NCBI GenBank assembly: GCA_964555675.1 | Contig: CAZKTU010000092.1 | Location: 1-22,833, forward strand | Length of the DNA stretch: 22,833 nt | Direction: 5' to 3' | Source: CAIWXH01 sp964555675 | GTDB taxonomy: Bacteria; Chloroflexota; Chloroflexia; Chloroflexales; Chloroflexaceae | Shown: one piece after another, positions 16,012-22,833 of the stretch | Position numbering within the stretch: the first letter of the stretch is position 1 | Layout: every line of letters starts with the position of its first letter | Translations under genes and position numbers: made by a program | The notes under the pieces: model-generated | The model's database searches: none | The model's input: only the letters and a program-made list of their open reading frames with translations | Told to the model about the DNA's origin: nothing

Positions 16012-16968
16012 CTACAGCTTCCGCAGGTAGACCTGCTGCAGGGTGTGGCGCACGCCCTTCTCAAGGATGAGATCGGCGCGTTCGCGGGTGGGCTCGATAT
16101 TCTGCTTCAGGTTGACGTAGTTGATCTCGCGCCAGATCCGCCGCGCCGTGGCCACGGCCTCCTCGACGCTCAGCTCGGCGTAGCGCCGGAAGTAGGACGA
16201 CGGATCGCGGAAGGCCGTCTCGCGCAAGCGCAGGAAGCGCTCAATATACCACTGCTGCAGGTGCTGCTCGTCGGCGTCGACATAGATCGAGAAGTCGAAG
16301 AAGTCCGAGACGAAGACCTGGGGCGCCCGCGAGGGCCTGCCGCCCCGCTGCAGCACATTCAGCCCCTCGACGATCAGGATATCGGGCCGGTCGATCACCA
16401 GGGCCCTGTCGGGCACGATATCGTAGACCAGGTGCGAGTAGATCGGCACCTCGAGGCGCGGCACGCCCGACTTGACGTCGGCCATGAAGCGGATCAGGCG
16501 GCGCCGGTCGTAGCTCTCGGGGAAGCCCTTGCGGTGCATGATCCCCCGCTCTTGCAGCACCTGGTTCGGGTAGAGGAAGCCGTCGGTCGTGATCAGCTCG
16601 ACCGTGACGCCGCCGTGCATGCGCGCCAGCAGGGCCTGGATGATGCGGGCCGTGCTGCTCTTGCCCACCGCGACACTGCCCGCGATCCCGATCACATAGG
16701 GCACCCGGCTCTGCGAGGGGCTGCCGAGGAAGACGTTGGTCACGGCATAGAGCTGCTGCGAGGCGTCGTAGTAGAGCTGCAGCAGCCGCAGCAGGGGCAT
16801 GTAGATATCGGCCACGTCCTCGAGCGAGACGGTATCGTTGAGACTGACCATCGCGTCGAGCTCGTCGGCGGCGATCGGCATGGTGGCGCCGTTGCGCAGG
16901 GCAGCCCACTCGGCGCGCTGGAAGCACAGATACGGGCTGAGACGGCGCTCGGCGAACGAGGTTGCCAT
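16012..16968 (-). CDS. coaA: Type I pantothenate kinase
   Basis: A 318-residue cytoplasmic kinase, the normal size for prokaryotic CoaA. The N-terminal LSPYLCFQRAEWAALR segment is typical. The P-loop GSVAVGKS at residues 97-104 matches the E. coli enzyme exactly, with Lys103. TTDGFLYPN (Asp129), KGFPESYD, YSHLVYDIVPD and ILIVEGLNVLQ follow in the expected order. It phosphorylates pantothenate with ATP, the rate-limiting and usually CoA-inhibited step of CoA synthesis. The ATG at 16968 follows AAGGA by nine bases. It sits between the acyl-CoA synthetase gene (27 bp) and panE (38 bp), consistent with one transcript. Confidence 0.96.
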   Translation of the reverse strand: MATSFAERRLSPYLCFQRAEWAALRNGATMPIAADELDAMVSLNDTVSLEDVADIYMPLLRLLQLYYDASQQLYAVTNVFLGSPSQSRVPYVIGIAGSVAVGKSSTARIIQALLARMHGGVTVELITTDGFLYPNQVLQERGIMHRKGFPESYDRRRLIRFMADVKSGVPRLEVPIYSHLVYDIVPDRALVIDRPDILIVEGLNVLQRGGRPSRAPQVFVSDFFDFSIYVDADEQHLQQWYIERFLRLRETAFRDPSSYFRRYAELSVEEAVATARRIWREINYVNLKQNIEPTRERADLILEKGVRHTLQQVYLRKL

Positions 16969-16995
16969 GCGGGTAGTCCTTGTTCTAGCTATGTG

Positions 16996-18516
16996 TTACG
17001 CCCCCAGCCCAAGGGTTTTGGCCATGGTGATCCGTTGCAGCTTGCCTGTGGCCCCGCGGGGCAGGGCCTCGAGGATGTGGATCTGGCGCGGGACCTTGAA
17101 GTCGGCCAGGGTGCGGGCGCAGTGCTCGCGCAGCTCGCGCTCGCTGGCCTCGCCCCGCAGCACGACGGCGGCGTGGACCTCCTCGCCCAGGGTCTTGTGG
17201 GGCACGGCGAAGGCCAGGGCCTCGGCCACGGCGGGGTGGCGCAGCAGCACGTCGTCGATCTCGAGGGGCGAGATCTTCTCGCCGCCCCGGTTGATCAGCT
17301 CCTTGAGTCGGCCTGTGAGGCAGAGGTAGCCGTCTTCGTCGATGACGCCCTGATCGCCGGTGCGGAACCAGCCGGCGCTGAAGGCGGCGGCATTGGCCTC
17401 GGGGTTGTTCTCGTAGCCGTCGACCACATTGCCACCGCGCACGACCACCTCGCCCCGCTCGCCCTGGGGCAGCAGCGCCCCAGCCTCGTCCATAATCGCA
17501 ACATCCACGCCGATGCCCACGCCGACCGAGCCGGCCTTGCGCGGCGCCGGGGGCAGCGGGTTCGAGGCCATCTGGTGGCTCGCCTCGGTCATGCCGTAGC
17601 TCTCGAGCACCGGCGCGCCGAAGGTCGCCTCCAGCCGCTCCATCACCACGGGCGGCAGGGGCGCGCTGCTCGAGCGGATGAAGCGGAAGGGGTTGGCCCG
17701 GATCACCTCGGCGTTGCGCTCGGCCCGCTGCAGCAGTAACTGGTGCATCGTAGGCACCGCCGAGTACCAGGTCGGCCGATACTCCTCGACCCAGGCCCAG
17801 AACTTGAGGGCGTCGAAGCCGGGCGGGCAGATCACCGTGCCGCCCGAGGCCAGGGTGCTGAGCAGCGAGGCCACGATCCCGTGGATATGGAAAAGGGGCA
17901 TCACGCAGAGAGCCCGGTCGCCCGGCCCCAGGCTGTAGGTCGCGCCGATGTTGGCGGCCGAGGCGGCCAGGTTGCGGTGGCGAATGGGCACCCGCTTGGG
18001 CCTGCTGGTGGTGCCGCTGGTGTGCAGGATCATGGCCACGTCGTCGGGCGTCGCCAGCGAGGGCTGCGGGCTGCTCGCCGCGGGCCGCAGGTCGCCGCCG
18101 AAGGCGAGCAGCCCATCCTCTTGCGCCGCCGCCTCGATCAGCAGCATGCCAGGCAGCATGGCGGCCCGGGCCTCCTCCTGGGTGCCGGGGGCGACGATCA
18201 GGGCTTTCGCGCGGGTGTCGTCGTAGTAGAAGGCGAACTCGTCCTGGCGGTACTTCGGGTTGAGCGGCGCGGCGGTGGCGGCGGTGGCGGCGGCGAGAAA
18301 GGCGATCGCCATCTCGGGGCCGTTGGCCATGGCGATGGCCACCCGGTCGCCGCGGCCTACGCCCAGGGCCTGGAGCTGCCCCGCCAGGGCGGCCACATTC
18401 GCCCGCAGGGCGGCGTAGCTCACGGTCGGGCAGCCGGGCGCGACCAGGGCCGGGTGGTCGGGGGCGCCCGCCTCGAGCAGGTCGAGCAGAGTCTTCTTCA
18501 CAGGCTCGCGTGCCAT
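16996..18516 (-). CDS. AMP-forming acyl-CoA synthetase, oxalate-CoA ligase-like
   Basis: A 506-residue ANL-superfamily adenylating enzyme. Motifs in order: HTSGTTSRPK (165-174), FHIHGI (209-214), YGMTEASHQMASNP (307-320), RTGD (385-388), GRLKELINRGGEKISPLE (402-419) and PRGATGK with catalytic Lys492. The SSSAPLPP and SHQMASNPLPP segments closely resemble the yeast Pcs60 / plant AAE3 group, which makes oxalyl-CoA from oxalate, ATP and CoA. Medium-chain or dicarboxylate acids remain possible substrates. The ATG at 18516 follows GGAG by eight bases. The two CoA-synthesis genes directly downstream would raise supply of the cofactor it uses. No oxalyl-CoA decarboxylase or formyl-CoA transferase gene is in the window. 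Confidence 0.9.
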   Translation of the reverse strand: MAREPVKKTLLDLLEAGAPDHPALVAPGCPTVSYAALRANVAALAGQLQALGVGRGDRVAIAMANGPEMAIAFLAAATAATAAPLNPKYRQDEFAFYYDDTRAKALIVAPGTQEEARAAMLPGMLLIEAAAQEDGLLAFGGDLRPAASSPQPSLATPDDVAMILHTSGTTSRPKRVPIRHRNLAASAANIGATYSLGPGDRALCVMPLFHIHGIVASLLSTLASGGTVICPPGFDALKFWAWVEEYRPTWYSAVPTMHQLLLQRAERNAEVIRANPFRFIRSSSAPLPPVVMERLEATFGAPVLESYGMTEASHQMASNPLPPAPRKAGSVGVGIGVDVAIMDEAGALLPQGERGEVVVRGGNVVDGYENNPEANAAAFSAGWFRTGDQGVIDEDGYLCLTGRLKELINRGGEKISPLEIDDVLLRHPAVAEALAFAVPHKTLGEEVHAAVVLRGEASERELREHCARTLADFKVPRQIHILEALPRGATGKLQRITMAKTLGLGA

Positions 18517-18601
18517 GGGTACACTCCGTCGTGATCTGTGCTCAGGTTACTCACGGCAGTTACGAGGGCGCAGCGTCGCGCGCGGGCGGCCGGTCGGCCG
18601 C

Positions 18602-20212
18602 TCACCAGCCGACGGCAGCGCCGTCACAGCGGGCCTCGGTGCCGGCCACATAGTCGCCCGATGCCAGGCGCCAGATTGCCTGTCCGCGCCCGAAGCCGGC
18701 GGGCTCGGCCTCGACGACCACATGGTGGCCCAGGGCGGCCAGGCCCTCGACCACGTGGCGGGGCGTCTCGAGCTCGAGCCGCACGGTGCCGTCCTGCTCC
18801 CAGCGCCAGCGGGGCGCGTCGAGGGCGGCCTGGGGGTGCATGCCGTAGATGAGGGTGTTGACCATCACCTGAGCGTGGCCCTGGGGCTGCATGTGGCCGC
18901 CCATCACGCCGAACGGCCCGACGCCTTTGCCGTCCTTCAGCAGGAAGCCGGGGATAATCGTGTGGAAGGGCCGCTTGCCGGGCGCGAGCTGGTTGGGGTG
19001 GCCCGGGGTGGTCACGAAGCCGCAGCCGCGGTTGTGCATAGCGATGCCCCAGCCGGGGATGACCACGCCCGAGCCGAAGCCCATGTAGGTCGACTGGATC
19101 ATGCTGACCATGTTCCCCTCGCCGTCGGCGGCGCAGAAGTAGACCGTGCCGCCGCGGGGCAGCTCGCCGGGGCCGAAGTCCTGGGCCGTGGAGCCGATCA
19201 GGGCCCGGCGGGCGGCCAGGCGCTCGCGGTCGAGCATGGCGGCCACGGGCACGTCGGCCTGGGCGGGGTCGCCCAAGTAGGCGAAGATATCGGCGAAGGC
19301 CAGCTTGATCGCCTCGATCTGCAGGTGGTAGCTGGCCGCCGAGTCGCGCGGGTGGCGCGCCAGGTCGAGCCCGTCGAGGATGCCCAGGGCGATCAGGGCG
19401 GCGAGGCCCTGGCCGTTGGGCGGGATCTCGGCCACGCTGTAGCCGGCGTAGTCGGTGGTGATCGGCTCGACCCACTCCGAGGCGTGGGCCTTCAGGTCGG
19501 CCGCTGTGAGCAGGCCCCCAGTCTCGGCGCTGAAGCCGGCGATCGCCTGGGCGATCTCGCCCTCGTAGAAGGCCCGCGGGCCCTCCTGGGCGATCAGGCG
19601 TAACGTGCGGGCGTGGCCCGGCGAGACGAAACGCTCGGCCGCGCGGGGGGCGCGCCCGCCGGGGGCGAAGGTCGCGAGGAAGCCGGCGAACTCGGGGCCG
19701 CCGCGCTCGCGGGCGGCGGCGACGCCGCGGGCCCAGTTGTGGCTCACGATCGCGGCGACGGGGGCGCCGCCCTCGGCGTAGGCGATGGCGGGGGCGAGGA
19801 TCTGGGCCAGGGGCAGGCGCCCGAAGCGGGCGTGCATGTCGCCCCAGAGCTGGATGACGCCCGGCACGGTCACCGGCAGCCAGCCGTGGGTGGGCAGCGT
19901 GGCGTGGCCGGCGCTGCGCAGGGCCTCGACGGTCAGGGCGGCTGGGGCGCGGCCCGAGCCGTTGATACCGTGCAGCTTCTGCCCGTCCCAGATCAGCGCG
20001 AAGCCGTCGCCGCCCAGCCCATTCGAGGTCGGCTCGAGCACGGTGAGGCAGGCCGCGGCCGCCAGGGCGGCGTCGACGGCGCTGCCGCCGGCCTGCAGCA
20101 TGGCCAGGCCGGCCTGCGAGGCCAGGGGATTGCTGGTGGCGACCACGCCGTTGCCGGCGATCAGGGGGGTGCGACGAGCGGCGTAGGGGAAGCTCAGCAG
20201 GTTATGGTCCAC
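18602..20212 (-). CDS. Gamma-glutamyltransferase family protein (YwrD-like Ntn hydrolase)
   Basis: With the GTG start at 20212 (GGAGG six bases upstream) the protein has 536 residues, matching the family. An open frame to 20362 would add 50 non-homologous residues. It starts VVATSNPLASQAGLAMLQAGGSAVDAALA, typical of these enzymes, and has LEPTSNGLGGDGFALIW. Thr356 in GGTVYF is the expected autocatalytic cleavage site and nucleophile, giving large (1-355) and small (356-536) subunits. The second Thr of the usual TTH/TTY motif is Val here. Later motifs are NMVSMIQS, GSGVVIPG..MHNRG and PFHTIIPG. The family cleaves or transfers gamma-glutamyl groups, for example from glutathione. The lack of a signal peptide suggests the cytoplasm. 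Its link to the CoA genes downstream is unknown. Confidence 0.9.
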   Translation of the reverse strand: MDHNLLSFPYAARRTPLIAGNGVVATSNPLASQAGLAMLQAGGSAVDAALAAAACLTVLEPTSNGLGGDGFALIWDGQKLHGINGSGRAPAALTVEALRSAGHATLPTHGWLPVTVPGVIQLWGDMHARFGRLPLAQILAPAIAYAEGGAPVAAIVSHNWARGVAAARERGGPEFAGFLATFAPGGRAPRAAERFVSPGHARTLRLIAQEGPRAFYEGEIAQAIAGFSAETGGLLTAADLKAHASEWVEPITTDYAGYSVAEIPPNGQGLAALIALGILDGLDLARHPRDSAASYHLQIEAIKLAFADIFAYLGDPAQADVPVAAMLDRERLAARRALIGSTAQDFGPGELPRGGTVYFCAADGEGNMVSMIQSTYMGFGSGVVIPGWGIAMHNRGCGFVTTPGHPNQLAPGKRPFHTIIPGFLLKDGKGVGPFGVMGGHMQPQGHAQVMVNTLIYGMHPQAALDAPRWRWEQDGTVRLELETPRHVVEGLAALGHHVVVEAEPAGFGRGQAIWRLASGDYVAGTEARCDGAAVGW

Positions 20213-20395
20213 GGGCGCCCTCCATCGGGCTATACGCTTCGGCGGCCAATTGCAGTGAATTATGCCACAAGTCGCGCGCAGACTTCCCCTGAGGAAAGTG
20301 AAAGGATTCGGTAAGGTTGGCACCCTTCTCTTTGCGCGCCCCTGGCCTGACGATAGAGCCACACCCTGGCCGCAACAATCTTGAGGGAGGAACGT

Positions 20396-21469
20396 ATGAG
20401 CGCTCAGAACCCGAGCCGGACATGGTCGATGGCCTGGATGCTACTCTTCGTAGTCGTCATCCCCTTCGGGCTGGCCTACCTGCTCTTCGACGTCAACCGC
20501 TTCGAGATCGGCGTGCTCCTGGCGCTCTTCGGCCTCCTCTTATGGCTGATCTCCCAGGGTGCGGGCTGGCGCCCCGTCCAGAAAGATACCGTGGTGATCG
20601 TCAAGGACTCCCTTGACGGAATTACGGCCCATCCCAAAAACTCGTACCTCTACATCCCGATTGTGCATAAACTCGAGGCGGTCCTGCCAACTTACCCGAT
20701 CACCTTCGAGTTCCCGATCGAGGCGATCGACACCCACACCCCTAACCTCAACAAGATTACGAAGATCAGCGTCCGCGCCACCTGCCAGATCACCAACCCC
20801 GAGATGTTCTACCGCAAGTCCCGGACGTACATCGACCGCATCAAGCAGATGGAAGATGATGAGAAGCTGAAGCGCACCGAGGTGGCCCTCTGGCGCAAGC
20901 TGCTCGAAGAGGTCGCCAATGTGTATCTCGACGATACGGTGCGTGATATTGTCTGGAACTGGAAAGCCAAATATCTCACTCGGCAGGAGGTGATCGACGA
21001 CCTCGATCACAAGCCCGAGAAGGACGGCAAGCCCAATTACGACGGCGACCCCTACAGCCTGAGCCGCAACCGCAGGGCCCTGGGCAACCAGGTCAAGTTC
21101 GAGGTAAAGCACAGGCTCGAGAAGAACCAGATGGGCTTCCGGATCGACCCGCTCGTCTTCGAGCAGATCGGCATCGACGAAGACTTGGTCAAGCGCGCAA
21201 ACGCCGACCGACCGAAAGAGCGCGAGAAGGCCGCCCACGAGGCCGCCGTCCTGGCCGAAGCAATCCGCGTTACGGGCGAGGCCGAGGCAGCGGTGCGGGC
21301 CCACAGCCTCGCCGGCTTGCTCGATGTGCTGATCAACAAGAACCATATTCCTTATAGCGACCCGCTGATCGCCGACCTTATCCGCGCCGCCCTCTACAAA
21401 GACGGCGAGGTCTCCTGGAAGCGCGTTATCGAGAAGAGCGAGAATGGCGACGGCAAGAAGGCTTCGTAG
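20396..21469 (+). CDS. SPFH/band-7-like membrane protein
   Basis: A 357-residue protein. The start is ATG at 20396 with GAGGGAGG five bases upstream. Two hydrophobic segments, about residues 13-31 and 35-53, form a membrane hairpin. A beta-rich region follows (WRPVQKDTVVIVKDSLDGI, then YPITFEFPIEAIDTHTPNLNKITKISVRATCQITNP), resembling the band-7 core. The second half is charged and helical, with REKAAHEAAVLAEAIRVTGEAEAAVRA near 275-305, as in flotillin/stomatin-like proteins that oligomerise at membranes. Overall identity to known subfamilies cannot be judged here. It lacks an NfeD partner next door. It diverges from the gamma-glutamyltransferase-like gene and precedes phoU by about 100 bp. 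Confidence 0.65.
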   Translation: MSAQNPSRTWSMAWMLLFVVVIPFGLAYLLFDVNRFEIGVLLALFGLLLWLISQGAGWRPVQKDTVVIVKDSLDGITAHPKNSYLYIPIVHKLEAVLPTYPITFEFPIEAIDTHTPNLNKITKISVRATCQITNPEMFYRKSRTYIDRIKQMEDDEKLKRTEVALWRKLLEEVANVYLDDTVRDIVWNWKAKYLTRQEVIDDLDHKPEKDGKPNYDGDPYSLSRNRRALGNQVKFEVKHRLEKNQMGFRIDPLVFEQIGIDEDLVKRANADRPKEREKAAHEAAVLAEAIRVTGEAEAAVRAHSLAGLLDVLINKNHIPYSDPLIADLIRAALYKDGEVSWKRVIEKSENGDGKKAS

Positions 21470-21524
21470 CCGAACATCCCTTCAGGGTGGCGAGTCGCTA
21501 CTGGCAGGCGTAAGGCTCCCAGCG

Positions 21525-21530
21525 TATACT
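21525..21530 (+). promoter_or_regulatory. Possible -10 box of the phoU promoter
   Basis: TATACT, one mismatch from consensus, with a weak -35-like CTGGCA 18 bases upstream (21501-21506). It lies 41 bases before the phoU ATG in the gap after the SPFH-like gene. No Pho box is recognisable. The call is tentative. Confidence 0.4.
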
Positions 21531-21571
21531 ATGGGCAGGTACTAGCCGCGCTTCGCACGAGGAGGTGTGTT

Positions 21572-22228
21572 ATGCGCACCAGGGAGCATTACGACGCTGA
21601 GCTCGCCGCCCTCAACCACCAACTGCACGACCTGGGTGTGCTCACCACCACCGCGGTGAGCCGCGCCCTCGATGCCCTCGCCCTCCAGGACCGCTCGCTG
21701 GCGAGCAAGCTGGTCGAAGACGACCCGATCGTCGACCAGGCCCAGCACCAGCTCGAGGAACACGCCGTCAGCCTGATCGCGCTCCAGCAGCCCGTCGCCC
21801 GCGACCTGCGGCGCATCATCGCCGCTATCGCGATCAGCAGCGAGCTCGAGCGCATCGCCGACTACGCCAAGAGCATCGGCAAGCTCGTGATCGGCGCCGG
21901 GGACGCGCCCCCCCTCGAGGCCCCGAAAGAGCTGCTGCAGCTGGGCGCCCTGGCCCGCGCCAGCCTCGAGCATGTCCTCAGCGCCGTGGCCAACCACGAC
22001 GGCGCCGCGGCCCGCGCCATAGCCACAGAGGACGATCACGTCGACCGGGCCTACAAGCAGGTCAAGGCCCAGATCAGCGCGAGCCTGGTCGGCAACCCCA
22101 ATCCCGAGCGCACCGCCGATCTGCTCTTCATCGCCCATAAGCTCGAGCGTATCGCCGACCGCGCCACCAACGTCGCCGAGCGCGTGGTCTACTGGGCCAG
22201 CGCCGAGACGGTCGCGCTGAATCCGTAG
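21572..22228 (+). CDS. phoU: PhoU family phosphate-signalling protein
   Basis: A 218-residue all-helical protein with two PhoU three-helix bundles. Each bundle carries the metal-binding signature: SSELERIADYAKSI near residues 89-102 and AHKLERIADRATNVAERV near 188-205. AGGAGG lies six bases before the ATG. PhoU links the Pst phosphate transporter to the PhoR/PhoB two-component system and limits phosphate uptake. Here neither pst nor phoB/phoR lies next to it, so its partner is not shown by context. Confidence 0.94.
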   Translation: MRTREHYDAELAALNHQLHDLGVLTTTAVSRALDALALQDRSLASKLVEDDPIVDQAQHQLEEHAVSLIALQQPVARDLRRIIAAIAISSELERIADYAKSIGKLVIGAGDAPPLEAPKELLQLGALARASLEHVLSAVANHDGAAARAIATEDDHVDRAYKQVKAQISASLVGNPNPERTADLLFIAHKLERIADRATNVAERVVYWASAETVALNP

Positions 22229-22256
22229 GCTCTCGCTCTGCCCCCCCGCCACAATC

Positions 22257-22281
22257 GCCGGGCGAAATTGCTTCGCCCGGC
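22257..22281 (+). terminator. Hairpin after phoU, possible weak terminator
   Basis: A perfect 10-bp stem (GCCGGGCGAA / TTCGCCCGGC) with the loop ATTGC, 28 bases after the phoU stop. The downstream sequence CTGTCGATTC has no T-run, so termination would be weak or factor-dependent. Confidence 0.45.
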
Positions 22282-22362
22282 TGTCGATTCCCGGCTGCCT
22301 CGCGCGTCGGTAGGGTGAGGCGGGCGATGGTCGTCCGCGCGAGAGCACAAGGAGCTGACCCC

Positions 22363-22710
22363 ATGCGCTACATGATCCTGATCTACGCCAACGAGACGAC
22401 CGAGGCGGCCCTCCCCCCCGAGCAGCTGCAGGCCCAGTTCGCCGCCCACCTCGAGCACGCCCGCGAGATGCGCGAGAAGGGCGTGATGCTGGCCGGCGAC
22501 CCGCTGCTGCCCACCAGCGCCGCCACCACCGTGCGCCTGCGCGAGGGCCGCGTGCTCACCACCCACGGCCCCTTCGCCGAGACCGCCGAGCAGCTCGGCG
22601 GCTACTATATCATCGAGGCCGCCAACCTCGACGAGGCCCTCGAGTGGGCCGCCAAGAACCCCTCGGCCGCCAGCGGCTCGATCGAGGTGCGCCCGATCAT
22701 GGAAATGTAG
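22363..22710 (+). CDS. YCII/DGPF-domain protein
   Basis: A 115-residue protein beginning MRYMILIYANE, with THGPFAETAEQLGGYYIIEA in the second half. These are the hallmarks of the YCII-related DGPF family (small ferredoxin-like folds); the name-giving DGPF is HGPF here. The start is the ATG at 22363, with AAGGAG eight bases upstream. The frame is open to 22315, but the extra residues are not family-like. In actinobacteria and other phyla these genes sit beside ECF sigma factors of the ECF42 group, and the next gene here fits that. No enzymatic activity is established. A role in signalling with the sigma factor is an inference from the pairing. Confidence 0.9.
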   Translation: MRYMILIYANETTEAALPPEQLQAQFAAHLEHAREMREKGVMLAGDPLLPTSAATTVRLREGRVLTTHGPFAETAEQLGGYYIIEAANLDEALEWAAKNPSAASGSIEVRPIMEM

Positions 22711-22729
22711 GTCGAGCCAGGCGAGCCAT

Positions 22730-22833
22730 ATGACCCACGCGGCCGTCGAGCGCGTCTTTCGCACCGAGTCGGGCCAGGTGCTCGCCACCCTGGTCGGCTG
22801 GCTGGGCGACCTGCAGCTGGCCGAAGACGCGCT
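22730..22833 (+). CDS. ECF RNA polymerase sigma factor (ECF42-like), 5' part only
   Basis: Only the first 34 codons are in the window. They read MTHAAVERVFRTESGQVLATLV followed by GWLGDLQLAEDA, a good match to the start of sigma region 2 in the DGPF-associated (ECF42) sigma factors, which commonly open with VFR.E.G.VLA.L...LGD..LAEDA. The gene begins 19 bases after the YCII/DGPF stop, with only a weak purine-rich ribosome site. This group usually has a long C-terminal extension, which cannot be seen here. Confidence 0.85.
   Translation, partial: MTHAAVERVFRTESGQVLATLVGWLGDLQLAEDA

Noticed and set aside
16045..17739. 564-codon plus-strand open frame
   Set aside because: It spans coaA and the acyl-CoA synthetase on the opposite strand and has no family features.
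18268..18295. GGCGGT-type microrepeat
   Set aside because: It lies within the acyl-CoA synthetase and simply encodes an Ala/Thr-rich helix; there is no sign of an independent repeat element.
20213..20395. Divergent promoters between the GGT-like and SPFH-like genes
   Set aside because: A TGGCATAAT extended -10-like element exists on the minus strand (20259-20267), but no -35 supports it. Nothing clear was seen on the plus strand.
1..22833. CRISPR arrays, insertion sequences, prophage or attachment sites
   Set aside because: No regularly spaced direct repeats, transposase genes or integrase genes were seen, and the tRNA is not flanked by a partial copy of itself.

Overview
The window is high-GC bacterial DNA with densely packed genes. 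It probably comes from the Chloroflexota (Chloroflexia, Roseiflexus/Kouleothrix-like). That placement is an inference from gene style: a secreted multidomain GH16 enzyme with Calx-beta and beta-helix modules, CGC-dominated arginine codons, and secreted proteins with no Gram-negative sorting tags. No rRNA or other phylogenetic marker is present.

Region 1 (1-11589) is a carbohydrate-utilisation locus, most likely for beta-1,3-glucan (laminarin). One minus-strand series holds, in transcription order, a lipoprotein solute-binding protein, two MalF/MalG-type permeases joined by an ATGA overlap, a large cytoplasmic GH94-clan glycoside phosphorylase resembling the beta-1,3-glucan phosphorylases (GH149/GH161), and a secreted GH16 endo-glucanase that runs off the left edge. 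A divergent LacI-family regulator sits upstream. The 393-bp region between them carries a near-perfect sigma-70 promoter for the operon (TTGACA, 16 bp, TATAAT), two identical 14-bp palindromic operators 103 bp apart, and a third related palindrome just downstream of a putative lacI promoter. Proposed logic: the GH16 enzyme cuts the polymer outside the cell, the ABC system imports oligosaccharides, and the phosphorylase releases glucose 1-phosphate inside. No transporter ATPase gene is present, so a shared MsmK/UgpC-type ATPase is presumably encoded elsewhere.

Region 2 (11645-14092) contains a tRNA-Arg with the unusual anticodon GCG, complete with its own promoter and terminator, and a MATE exporter followed two bases later by a DUF72 protein. 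The MATE gene looks leaderless.

Region 3 (14109-20212) is a minus-strand series: a gamma-glutamyltransferase-like Ntn hydrolase, an oxalate-CoA-ligase-like acyl-CoA synthetase, pantothenate kinase (coaA), a ketopantoate-reductase-family protein (panE) and a small secreted protein. Intergenic gaps are 27-85 bp. Two of these genes act directly in CoA synthesis and one uses CoA.

Region 4 (20396-22833) is on the plus strand: an SPFH/band-7-like membrane protein, a PhoU protein without neighbouring pst genes, and a YCII/DGPF protein followed by the start of an ECF sigma factor, a known gene pairing.

The most unusual observation is in the GH16 protein. Its catalytic domain appears to be inserted inside a CBM11/CIA30-like carbohydrate-binding module, because an uninterrupted copy of the same module at the N-terminus shows where the break lies.
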